64,000 nucleotides of DNA from Olavius algarvensis Delta 4 endosymbiont (GTDB taxonomy: Bacteria; Desulfobacterota; Desulfobacteria; Desulfobacterales; CAJINA01): assembly GCA_905176665.1 (NCBI GenBank), contig CAJINA010000122.1, positions 62,001-126,000 of the forward strand, written 5' to 3'. The notes under the pieces are model-generated. The model was not told the origin of the DNA and did not search any database. It saw only the letters and a program-made list of their open reading frames with translations. Both the position numbers and the translations under genes were made by a program. Shown here piece after piece: positions 16,776 through 24,006 of this stretch. Each line of letters opens with the position of its first letter. Position 1 is the stretch's first letter.

Positions 16776-17771
16776 TTACGAGAGCATGCGATCGACATGT
16801 ATGATGCTTCGGGCGCTGCCCACCGCAATCAGGGTGTCACCGGACTCGAGCCGATCGTCATTTTTCGGATTAAAGAGCATCCTGCCGTCGGCTTTTCGCA
16901 AGGCAATGATGTTCACGTCCATTTCCTCCTGGATGCCGGAATCCGACAACGTTTCACCGATAAATTTTGATTGGGGACTTATCCGTATCTCCTCCAGCTG
17001 TATATCCGTGCTGTCGTCGGCAAAGGCCATCTCGAGAAACTCGATCACGGCCGGGCGTAAAACGGCGTGGGCCATGCGTCGTGCGCCGATATCGTAAGGT
17101 GAAATCACTTTGTCCGCGCCGGCGGCCAGCAATGTTTTTTTAGTCGAGTTCAGTTCAGCCCTGGCGACGATAAAGATGTCGGGATTCAACTGCTTGGCGG
17201 TAAGCACCAAAAAGACATTGTCTGCATCCGTCGCAACGGCCGTCACAAGCCCCTTCGCCTTCTGGATGCCGGCTTTTTCCAGGAGGCCCTCATCGGTGGC
17301 TTCGCCCACCAAGTACAAGATACCGTCATTGTCCATGGTCTCCACGCGTTTTGGGTTGCGATCGATTGCTACCACATCGATATATTTTTGGGTAAGATAG
17401 CGGGTGAGGACCCTGCCGATCCGCCCGTAGCCACAGATGATGTAATGCCCCTTGAGCCTGTTTATTTGAGTGTCCAATTTGCGCCTCCCTAATACGGCTC
17501 GAATCCGGCCTTCGACAAGGAATTGGATAATATTGCCAACCACATATAGAAAGTACCCTACCCCCAGGATAATCAGAATCAGGGTGAAGATTCTTCCCGA
17601 ACTGCTGATCGAATGCACTTCACTGTACCCCACCGTGGCGAGGGTAATGATGGTCATATACAGCGCATCCAGGAAATCCCAGCCCTCGATGACAATATAT
17701 CCCAGACAACCAAAAGCAATCAGGGCAATGGATAGCAGCAGGGATATCAGCAGTTGTTTGGTTCCATCCAT
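16776..17771 (-). CDS. Potassium channel with RCK (TrkA-N/TrkA-C) regulatory domains
   Basis: The 331-residue protein has an inner helix (about 7-29), a pore loop with the K+ filter TVGYS (46-50), a second helix (about 60-85), then an RCK domain beginning IICGYGRIGR (about 112) and a C-terminal TrkA-C domain. This two-helix pore plus RCK layout matches MthK/Kch-type ligand-gated K+ channels. Unlike eukaryotic or KcsA channels the RCK part senses Ca2+ or nucleotides; which one is not visible. It stands alone, convergent with nadA and divergent from the GDPD gene. Confidence 0.9.
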   Translation of the reverse strand: MDGTKQLLISLLLSIALIAFGCLGYIVIEGWDFLDALYMTIITLATVGYSEVHSISSSGRIFTLILIILGVGYFLYVVGNIIQFLVEGRIRAVLGRRKLDTQINRLKGHYIICGYGRIGRVLTRYLTQKYIDVVAIDRNPKRVETMDNDGILYLVGEATDEGLLEKAGIQKAKGLVTAVATDADNVFLVLTAKQLNPDIFIVARAELNSTKKTLLAAGADKVISPYDIGARRMAHAVLRPAVIEFLEMAFADDSTDIQLEEIRISPQSKFIGETLSDSGIQEEMDVNIIALRKADGRMLFNPKNDDRLESGDTLIAVGSARSIIHVDRMLS

Positions 17772-18087
17772 GGTGTGGTTATCCGTCTAAATGACAGGTT
17801 CATTCGATAGCGTTGGGTATCTTACCGACGAGATGATTCTGCATATTTATCATTTTATCGATAAAAAACCCAGAGGATTGACGTCCATCTACCGATTCAA
17901 TAGCATACGCATTGATTGAACGCTCCTCGCAGCCCCGCTTTGACGGAATCTTCTTTGTGTTTCAACAAGCGGCGGGAATGTGTTCTCTGACCCGGTTCAA
18001 CTATAAAGATAGGGATAAAACGAGTAGCGATACGTTTCGCAAGGGCTGCTTGCCGATTTTTTCACCCCCCTTAACGGAGGTATTGCG
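17772..18087. other. Intergenic region between channel and GDPD genes
   Basis: The 316 bp hold no convincing frame. It must contain the divergent promoters of both neighbours, but no strong boxes could be picked out. An AACGGAGG ribosome-binding site for the GDPD gene lies at its right end. Confidence 0.4.
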
Positions 18088-19164
18088 ATGAAGGCAATTG
18101 CCAGCTTGACCTGGCTTCTGTTGTCCTTCGGGTTAATCGATACAGCAGGGGCTGTTGACGACCGATGTTGTGCAAATTTGCCGCCCCAGACCACCGCGGC
18201 GGTCGCGCGGTATGAAAATCAGAGCGCCTTAAACGCCTGGCGCGCCTTGCGCCGTGAGCGGGGTCGAAAAGATCCGGTATTTTCCGGACCGGATATGTAC
18301 ACCCCTTTGCTGTTTGCCCATCGTGGCGGTGGGTTGGAGACAGTGGAGAGTACAGAACGAGGCTTTCGATACGCCCTTGAGGTGGGCGGGGCCGATGTGT
18401 TGGAACTTGATGTTCAGATTACACGCGACGGCCGTTTCGTGGTTTGGCACGGCCCCAGGTTGGACAATGTGTTTATTCTGGGCGTTGATTCAGACTCCGA
18501 AAAGCGGCCGCCAGGGCGCAGACATATCTATGACTTCGACTGGCGCGAACTGGACGGACGGGCCTGGGTGGCCAATCCGTGTTCAAAGGATCTTTCCGAT
18601 GTACCCCGGCAGCGGGATCGCCGCCTCCTTCTCTTGTCGGACTTTTTAAGATTATTTAAGGACGCACCACTCAATATCGAAATGAAAGGAACCTTCAAGA
18701 TGGCCCTGGGCGGGCGTGAAGGGTTGCAGGATAACGTGGCCGCCTTCAGGAAAATTCTCCTGGACGCGTCCCACCGTCCCACGATTATCATTGCCAGCGT
18801 CAGCAAGGAAATACTATCGGCTTTTCGTACCATCGATGGGGATCATTTTCCCACCAACTTTACCTTTTGGGAGCAGATCAAACTGAAGGTCTCAAAAACC
18901 GTACCTAAGCGACGCGTCTTGGAAACCAGCTATTGGAAGATCCTGTCCGGGCAAAAGATCATCCAAAAGATGCACCGTTCCAACAGTGCCACCTATGTGT
19001 TCATTACCGGCTTCGGCCCCATCGAAGCCTTGGACTGCAATATCGAGGAGGCAGGCATCATTGAGCTTTTATCGCGTGGCGTCGATGGCATCATGACAGA
19101 CCGTCCCCGGGCGGTGCGACAGATTATGCATCAATGGTTACAAAAGGAAATGGGAAACCCTTGA
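18088..19164 (+). CDS. Exported glycerophosphodiester phosphodiesterase family protein
   Basis: The 358-residue protein has a signal peptide (cleavage near AGAVDD) and a GDPD TIM barrel. Visible motifs are FAHRGGG (about residue 77), the metal-binding pair in LELDVQITRDG (about 111), and a late VDGIMTDRP block typical of the family end. GDPD enzymes hydrolyse glycerophosphodiesters to glycerol-3-phosphate and alcohol; the HRGGG in place of the usual HRG plus ENT (here VEST) suggests a divergent subfamily. Periplasmic location is inferred from the signal. The start has GGAGG at the right distance. Confidence 0.8.
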   Translation: MKAIASLTWLLLSFGLIDTAGAVDDRCCANLPPQTTAAVARYENQSALNAWRALRRERGRKDPVFSGPDMYTPLLFAHRGGGLETVESTERGFRYALEVGGADVLELDVQITRDGRFVVWHGPRLDNVFILGVDSDSEKRPPGRRHIYDFDWRELDGRAWVANPCSKDLSDVPRQRDRRLLLLSDFLRLFKDAPLNIEMKGTFKMALGGREGLQDNVAAFRKILLDASHRPTIIIASVSKEILSAFRTIDGDHFPTNFTFWEQIKLKVSKTVPKRRVLETSYWKILSGQKIIQKMHRSNSATYVFITGFGPIEALDCNIEEAGIIELLSRGVDGIMTDRPRAVRQIMHQWLQKEMGNP

Positions 19165-19248
19165 GTCCTCACGGGCATAAGGGGGGGTAAGTACGAATAC
19201 GCCGCCGCGGGCCAACCCGTCGTCGTTTGCCTGTAGAATCTTATGTGA

Positions 19249-19317
19249 GAAGTAACGGTGCCGGAAGAGATCCGGGTACCGGCCCTGGCAGCCGTAGAGA
19301 GAATGATTGCCACTTAG
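19249..19317 (+). pseudogene. Remnant of a second nadA 3' end
   Basis: These 69 bp match the last 23 codons of nadA (16613-16681) at about 80% identity, ending in the same TAG and translating VPEEIRVPALAAVERMIAT. Nothing of the rest of nadA precedes it. It lies 85 bp after the GDPD gene, so the K+ channel and GDPD genes are bracketed by two direct copies of the nadA terminus. Confidence 0.8.
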
Positions 19318-19498
19318 GCAATCCTTCCAAAACCTGTTCCACGCGCCAATGCACCGACAACGCTAAAACCCACAATTCTCAGCTGCGCTGATAATGCGAA
19401 AACGTGCAATATGTGTAGCGCGCCGGCACGCCAGGCAGCGGGACTTGGTTTACGCGGCGCTTGACTTATTGGCGTTCGTTCCTACATTGCGCTGAATA

Positions 19499-19644
19499 TA
19501 GAAGCTATCTCAAAAAACGGATTTTGGTTCAAAATCAAGGCGGCCGCGAGATTCAACCCGGAGGAATACTGGAGTATTTCGAGGACTTGAACCGAGCGCC
19601 CAACGCCGAGTTTGGGCCAAAAGACTTTTTTGGGATAGCTTCTA
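19499..19644. repeat. MITE-like palindromic repeat, copy B (inverted orientation)
   Basis: TAGAAGCTATCTCAAAAAA at the left and TTTTTTGGGATAGCTTCTA at the right bound a 146-bp element in the opposite orientation to the other copies. It ends seven bases before the AAAGGAGGA ribosome-binding site of the following isomerase gene. Confidence 0.85.
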
Positions 19645-19663
19645 ATCCTTGAAAGGAGGACTT

Positions 19664-20152
19664 ATGCAGGAAATTAAAGACGGCGTGTATGTCAGCGTGA
19701 ACTACACCGGCACCCTGGATAGCGGAAAGCAGTTCGGCTCGAGCGAAGGGCGCCCGCCCTTGGAATTCAAGGTGGGGGGTGGCCAGATGATTCCAGGGTT
19801 CGAGACGGCAGTAAGGGGCATGTCGTTAAATGAGAAAAAGGTGTTTACCCTGGCGCCTGAAGAAGCTTACGGCGAAAGGAATGAAGACCTCCGGCACGAA
19901 TTTCCGCGCAATGAACTGCCGCCCGAAATTTCTCCGGAAGTGGGTCAGGTACTGACCCTGACCTCACCTGAAGGCCAGCATATCCCGGCCCATGTCGTTG
20001 ACGTTGATGAAGAAAAAGTAACGTTCGATCTCAACCACCCGCTGGCCGGACAGTCCTTAACCTTCGAAATTGAAATTGCCGGCATCAGCGATACGCCCAC
20101 GCAACAACCGGCCGGTTGCGGCGGAAACTGTTCTTCCGGATGTGAATGCTGA
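19664..20152 (+). CDS. FKBP-type peptidyl-prolyl isomerase, SlyD-like
   Basis: The 162-residue protein has an FKBP domain (GTLDSGKQFGSSEGRPPLEFKVG) with the IF-type insert expected in SlyD (about residues 75-125), returning to the FKBP fold at NHPLAGQSLTFEIEI. The tail is Cys-rich, CGGNCSSGCEC, like the metal-binding tail of SlyD, though short and without the usual histidines. SlyD isomerises proline bonds, acts as a chaperone and can deliver nickel to hydrogenases. The ATG at 19664 is supported by AAAGGAGGA; the in-frame TTG at 19649 lies upstream of that site and is rejected. Confidence 0.9.
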   Translation: MQEIKDGVYVSVNYTGTLDSGKQFGSSEGRPPLEFKVGGGQMIPGFETAVRGMSLNEKKVFTLAPEEAYGERNEDLRHEFPRNELPPEISPEVGQVLTLTSPEGQHIPAHVVDVDEEKVTFDLNHPLAGQSLTFEIEIAGISDTPTQQPAGCGGNCSSGCEC

Positions 20153-20166
20153 TTTGGTTTTTCCTG

Positions 20167-20195
20167 TTTATCCTCCCGCTCCGGCGGGCGGGTAA
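20167..20195. terminator. Possible bidirectional terminator
   Basis: TTTATCCTCCCGC-tccg-GCGGGCGGGTAAA is an imperfect hairpin with an A/T-rich flank on both sides, just after the isomerase gene and facing the MetV gene end. No long T-run follows, so this is tentative. Confidence 0.35.
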
Positions 20196-20367
20196 ATCGG
20201 GTGTCCGGATACCAGAAGAGAACCGCGCCCGTCCCTGGTCGGTAGATAGTATGATCAGGATTTAGATCTATCCTCTATATCCCTGCCTGCCCATTCTAAA
20301 TGATGCGGAAGCGGCAAGATGCCGCCCCCACAAAGCCACAGGATAGCCACACCTACGGCGACAAGAA

Positions 20368-21036
20368 TCAGGGCTCCTTTATATGTGCCTTTAGTTCTCT
20401 AGGCCCCGCGCCGCCTCCCGGCCGCCAATCCGGGGGGGTGCGCACTTCCAGCATCAGATCGAGTCGTTCCATTCGCTTCAACCGATAGAAGATCATGGCC
20501 CAGGCACAGGGCACATCGGTCCTGATTTCACAACTGCCGTTGCTGGTCCCCCCACAGGGGCCGTTGTACAGGCCCTTGGCGCAGCGGGCCACCGGGCAGA
20601 TGCCGCCGGTATAGGCCAGTACGCAATCACCGCACCCGCGGCACATTTCCTGGAAAACACCCTGCTTGATGTTGGCCCCTAAAAAGGTGGTGTTCAGGGC
20701 CGGAATCACCGGCAGGGGGTCGTAGACGGCGGCCATGGTCTGCACGCCTGCACCGCAGGCCAGGGAAAGCACCGCATCCACACCTTCGGGAATCTGGAAA
20801 TAGGTTTCCAGCCAATCGGTTTCACACTGTCTTTCTATGGTCTGGACCATAAACTCTGGAGGGTGGTCGGTGTAGTGGCGCTCGGCAGCTAGTTCGGGGG
20901 CCAGCTGCCGGGCCTCCCGATCTCCCCCGGTCAGGCAGACCGAAACACATCCGCCACAGCCCACGATGAGCACTTTCTTAAACTCCGCAATTGTCGGCAC
21001 AATCTCGGCCACAGGTTTCAAATCACCGGTTATCAT
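20368..21036 (-). CDS. MetV-like protein (MTHFR C-terminal/zinc-FeS domain family)
   Basis: The 222-residue protein matches the Cys-rich family found as MetV or as the C-terminal domain of methylenetetrahydrofolate reductases. The motifs are VGCGGCVSVCLTGG (about 26-39), LSLACGAGVQ (about 91), and the paired MCRGCGDC, GICPVARCAKGL and GPCGG blocks (about 131-170). In acetogens and sulfate reducers MetV partners MetF and electron-transfer modules. Here no metF is present; it is the last gene of the AOR-like arm and overlaps the ferredoxin stop by ATGA, so translation is coupled. It probably acts as an electron-transfer or scaffold subunit of this AOR system, which is inference. Confidence 0.75.
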   Translation of the reverse strand: MITGDLKPVAEIVPTIAEFKKVLIVGCGGCVSVCLTGGDREARQLAPELAAERHYTDHPPEFMVQTIERQCETDWLETYFQIPEGVDAVLSLACGAGVQTMAAVYDPLPVIPALNTTFLGANIKQGVFQEMCRGCGDCVLAYTGGICPVARCAKGLYNGPCGGTSNGSCEIRTDVPCAWAMIFYRLKRMERLDLMLEVRTPPDWRPGGGAGPRELKAHIKEP

Positions 21037-21443
21037 TGGGCACCTCCCTTGTCGGTACCACTCCGACCGGCCACGAAATGCGCCCCGGCCACCGATGCAA
21101 TCTCCTCACGATGGCGAGGGCAGAACGGTTCGGCCTCTTTGGATAGACTCGCCTTGAGGTCTCGCTGGAACTCAACGGTGTAAAGCGGCTCTCCGCAAAC
21201 CTGGCAGCAGACCAGTTCCAGGGTTTGAAAATCATCCCAGTGGACGCCTTCGATCAGGTGTTGAAACTCCACCGCATCATTGGGACATACCCGCTTGCAG
21301 TTTCCGCAGCGGGCACAGCGGGTCATGCTGTGTGCGAGGGTCCGCCGGCCGTCCTTGTCGGTGGCTCGCAGGGCAGTCGCCGGACAATTCTCGACACAAG
21401 CCATGCAGCCGTTGCATTTCTCGTTTACTTGAAAATATCTCAT
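21033..21443 (-). CDS. Two-cluster 4Fe-4S ferredoxin with extra CxxC/CxxH tail
   Basis: The 136-residue protein has two 4Fe-4S motifs in its first half (CNGCMACVENCP and CARCGNCKRVCP). Its C-terminal half is unrelated and has CCQVCGE and, 30 residues on, FCPRHR, which looks like a small zinc-ribbon or rubredoxin-like site. It shuttles low-potential electrons, presumably for the AOR-like protein. Spaced two bases from the upstream ferredoxin and overlapping the MetV gene by four, it is clearly inside the operon. Confidence 0.8.
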   Translation of the reverse strand: MRYFQVNEKCNGCMACVENCPATALRATDKDGRRTLAHSMTRCARCGNCKRVCPNDAVEFQHLIEGVHWDDFQTLELVCCQVCGEPLYTVEFQRDLKASLSKEAEPFCPRHREEIASVAGAHFVAGRSGTDKGGAQ

Positions 21444-21445
21444 AA

Positions 21446-21931
21446 TTAAGGCTTCCGCTTAATGGAACTTTTATAAACCCGCGCCATCTCCCTGGCCCGT
21501 GGATAGGGAACGGCTGTCGGGTTTGTGTACGCCAAGGCCTTGTCCTCGCAAAGTTCAACGCACAGGGGTCGCCCGTCGCACAGGTTGCACTTGAACGGCC
21601 GCCCCCGATCCGGGTCGAATCGCATGGCACCGAAGGGACAGGCGTAAAAACAGGTTCGGCAGCCCACGCATTTGCTGTAGTCGATGACAACCCGTTCCAA
21701 CTCCGGCTCCCGGCTGATGGCCTCGCGGGGACAGGCCTCCTGGCAGGGCGCATCTTCGCAGTGTTGGCAGCTGACTGGCAGAAATTGCTCCGTGACTTCC
21801 CAGTTCACTACCCGGATCCGTGCCCGGGCCGGATTGCTCACCTGGGCGTGTTTTACGGAACAGGCGACTTCACAGGTACGACAGCCGGTGCACTTTTTAG
21901 GGTCGACCGTCAGGACCTTGGCTGGCATCAT
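21446..21931 (-). CDS. Four-cluster 4Fe-4S ferredoxin (HycB/AOR small-subunit type)
   Basis: The 161-residue protein carries four Cys clusters in the HycB/DmsB order: CTGCRTCEVACS, CQHCEDAPCQEACP, CVGCRTCFYACP and CNLCDGRPLCVELC. This type is the electron-transfer subunit of AOR-like enzymes and dehydrogenases. It is a paralogue of the ferredoxin in the other arm (25970-26467) and follows the AOR-like gene by ten bases. The ATG at 21931 has GGGAG upstream. Confidence 0.88.
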   Translation of the reverse strand: MMPAKVLTVDPKKCTGCRTCEVACSVKHAQVSNPARARIRVVNWEVTEQFLPVSCQHCEDAPCQEACPREAISREPELERVVIDYSKCVGCRTCFYACPFGAMRFDPDRGRPFKCNLCDGRPLCVELCEDKALAYTNPTAVPYPRAREMARVYKSSIKRKP

Positions 21932-21941
21932 GATGACTCCC

Positions 21942-23438
21942 TCATTTCAATATATTCCACAGTTCGGCAACCTCTAGCTGTTCAAAAACTTTCTTTTTCA
22001 CGAGGTTTTTACGGTCCCAGCCGTTGCGCCGATAGTGTTGGGCGACCATTTTTCGGAAGGTTGCCAGATCAATACTTTCCCACGCAGATATACTCATCTC
22101 AAGCCCGCCGGGAGCTTCCAGGCACATGCCCAAAGTACCGGCCTGCCGGGCGGCCCGAGCGGCCTTGAGGTTAAACAATCGTTCCAGTGCATAGCAGCGA
22201 TAGGCAGCGGTCTGCAAGGAACGGGGTAGAACGGCTTCACCGGTATTGAGCCGCATCAGCTCGGCCACGTTCACCAGGTCCAGGCGACCTGTTTTCAAGC
22301 AAATACCGGCGCAGGTCCGATCGCCCAGGCTGTCCAGCAATCGGCGACTCAACTCCCGGTGGGCGACAGTGCCGGGATTTCCCCGGTATTGCCTTGAGCT
22401 TCTTGGGGGCGCTGTAAACGTTGGGGCACGGTTGTTGGAATCACTTTCGGGGGCGGTCTCCTGGCATAGGCAGATCTGACTCAGGGCCGGGACTGTCCCG
22501 GATTCCGATTTTAAAGGCCCTTCGGCCAGCTTGCCCGCAGCCCCTTTTCGCAGGGCAATGCGTTCCATCAGCGGCTCAATTTCATCTGATGGATCCTTAG
22601 CCGCCAGCGCGGCCATCAGGATAGCCGCCTCACCATCCATCCCCAGGTTGTTTGCCATGCGACCCAATCTCTCTACATTCAATTTCGCCAGTGAGTCTCC
22701 GGCCATAACACCCGCTCGAGTCGTAACCTCACCAGGCCGCGCGACCTCGACAGGACGTGCCGTGGCTATAGTCGTCTGGCGCAGCCGGATGGTTTCTTCC
22801 GGGAATTGAATCTCGAGATCCAGGTTACCCCGGCAGGTCAGGGCCTTTACGCGCTTGAACCCCAGAACAGCGCCCATTCCGGTTCGGCCGGTGCTGTTCC
22901 CGGCCCCATCCACAAGGGTCGCAAATCGCACGCGATTCTCACCGGCCGGCCCGATGGCAATCGTTTTCAGGTCCTCATCCCCGTGTGCCTGCCTTAACTT
23001 TTCGCTGGTGGCAACAACCCCCTCGCCTTTCAGGTGTCCTGAGTTCAGGATCTCGATGTCGCCGTTATGCAGACACAGGGACACCCACCGCCGGGAGCGG
23101 CCCGTAATGACCAGATGATCGAATCCGGCCCAGCGCATTTCAGCGGCAAACAGCCCCGGCAAAAGGGCGGTTTCCAGAAAACCGGTCAAGGGAGATTTGG
23201 TGGTGATGTACGTCACCGGTTCGGGACTTGACAGGGTGCCAGCCAACAGCCCGGCACTGACCACGACCGCATTGTCGGCGTCAAGGGCATCACTACCGGC
23301 GGCGCCATACCGGCATGCAAGGTAGGTCCCCAGTCCCCGTCCGCCGACAAACTTCCGGCGCCACCCAGCCTGTATCGGCGTGACGGCGATTGTGCGGGTG
23401 TCGAGATCGATGGCTGCGATGCTGCGTCTAACGGTCAT
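21942..23438 (-). CDS. AOR-family paralogue lacking the CxxCxxxC cluster motif
   Basis: The 498-residue protein is homologous to the AOR catalytic subunit over the N-terminal pterin-binding domain (KFVGGRGLGTYL, TKSPLTGF, WAGFDHLVITG, AIGPAGENRVRFA, GRTGMGAVLGFKRVKAL) and the C-terminal domain (YALERLFN, then the Lys-rich end). It is about 150 residues shorter than the intact AOR at 24007. The missing part is the central segment with CFGCQVHC, so three of four Fe-S ligands are absent; only a cysteine near ICLKTGR remains. The reading frame is open, with AAGGGG before the ATG at 23438, so it is not a simple pseudogene. It may be a non-catalytic or pterin-only subunit. Confidence 0.75.
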   Translation of the reverse strand: MTVRRSIAAIDLDTRTIAVTPIQAGWRRKFVGGRGLGTYLACRYGAAGSDALDADNAVVVSAGLLAGTLSSPEPVTYITTKSPLTGFLETALLPGLFAAEMRWAGFDHLVITGRSRRWVSLCLHNGDIEILNSGHLKGEGVVATSEKLRQAHGDEDLKTIAIGPAGENRVRFATLVDGAGNSTGRTGMGAVLGFKRVKALTCRGNLDLEIQFPEETIRLRQTTIATARPVEVARPGEVTTRAGVMAGDSLAKLNVERLGRMANNLGMDGEAAILMAALAAKDPSDEIEPLMERIALRKGAAGKLAEGPLKSESGTVPALSQICLCQETAPESDSNNRAPTFTAPPRSSRQYRGNPGTVAHRELSRRLLDSLGDRTCAGICLKTGRLDLVNVAELMRLNTGEAVLPRSLQTAAYRCYALERLFNLKAARAARQAGTLGMCLEAPGGLEMSISAWESIDLATFRKMVAQHYRRNGWDRKNLVKKKVFEQLEVAELWNILK

Positions 23439-23477
23439 TTTCACCCCTTTGAATACATGAATGGGCAACCCAGAAAC

Positions 23478-23493
23478 GTTCATTATGCTGAAC
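23478..23493. promoter_or_regulatory. GTTCA-N6-TGAAC operator (AOR-like arm)
   Basis: A perfect dyad GTTCA-TTATGC-TGAAC, 40 bp upstream of the AOR-like start codon. It matches the dyad in the iclR promoter (33902-33917), suggesting control by that IclR protein. Confidence 0.7.
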
Positions 23494-23591
23494 TTTTGAT
23501 ATAGCGCCATCCTATAGTCCCAATCTGGTGCTGTCAACAGGAAAATGGCGGCAAATTAATATAATTAGTGTTATAGTTCGCACTTTTTCTC

Positions 23592-23620
23592 TTGACATGC
23601 CTGTTGGGTATGGTAGCTAT
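23592..23620 (+). promoter_or_regulatory. Possible sigma-70 promoter of the AOR arm
   Basis: TTGACA at 23592-23597 is followed 16-17 bases later by TAGCTAT, a weak -10. The two operator dyads lie just downstream, where a repressor would block elongation or open-complex formation. Confidence 0.45.
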
Positions 23621-23634
23621 GGGTTACTTTATTC

Positions 23635-23650
23635 GTTCATCAGGTTGAAC
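23635..23650. promoter_or_regulatory. GTTCA-N6-TGAAC operator (AOR arm, first)
   Basis: A perfect dyad GTTCA-TCAGGT-TGAAC, about 75 bp before the zinc-ribbon gene. Confidence 0.7.
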
Positions 23651-23663
23651 AGGGCATCGTCCA

Positions 23664-23679
23664 GTTCATCATATTGAAC
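23664..23679. promoter_or_regulatory. GTTCA-N6-TGAAC operator (AOR arm, second)
   Basis: A perfect dyad GTTCA-TCATAT-TGAAC, 29 bp from its neighbour. The spacing of nearly three helical turns fits cooperative binding by an IclR tetramer. Confidence 0.7.
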
Positions 23680-23711
23680 AAATCGACGCTTCTGCAAAAA
23701 GGAGACCCAAC

Positions 23712-24005
23712 ATGGCTATCGACTCAGGTAAAACGTCAGCGGCCGAAGACCTGCGTAAAACCAGAACCTTCGGCAAGGTCAGGTGTCACAACCCCAGCTG
23801 CATGGAAAGGCTCGTGCCGGAGCCGGGTGACGAGCACGTTAAATGCCCTACCTGCGGTATGGAGTTTCGCCTGTTCTGGATCAACCCCTCGCTGCCCCGC
23901 ATCCGGGGTCCGGTATGGGATGTGAATCGTAAACTGGCTCAAGAAAGGCTTGCCGCACTGGAAAAAGCAGAAGCTGCCAAGAAAGCCAAAAAAGGAGGCA
24001 AGTAA
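23712..24005 (+). CDS. Small zinc-ribbon protein leading the AOR operon
   Basis: The 97-residue protein has a four-cysteine ribbon (CHNPSC near residue 25 and CPTCG about 20 residues later), an aromatic/proline-rich middle, and a basic alpha-helical tail rich in Ala and Lys. Its function is unknown. The position directly before the AOR gene, one base from its stop to the AOR ATG, suggests a dedicated accessory such as a maturation factor or electron-transfer adaptor. The start has AAGGAG upstream. Confidence 0.7.
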   Translation: MAIDSGKTSAAEDLRKTRTFGKVRCHNPSCMERLVPEPGDEHVKCPTCGMEFRLFWINPSLPRIRGPVWDVNRKLAQERLAALEKAEAAKKAKKGGK

Positions 24006-24006
24006 C

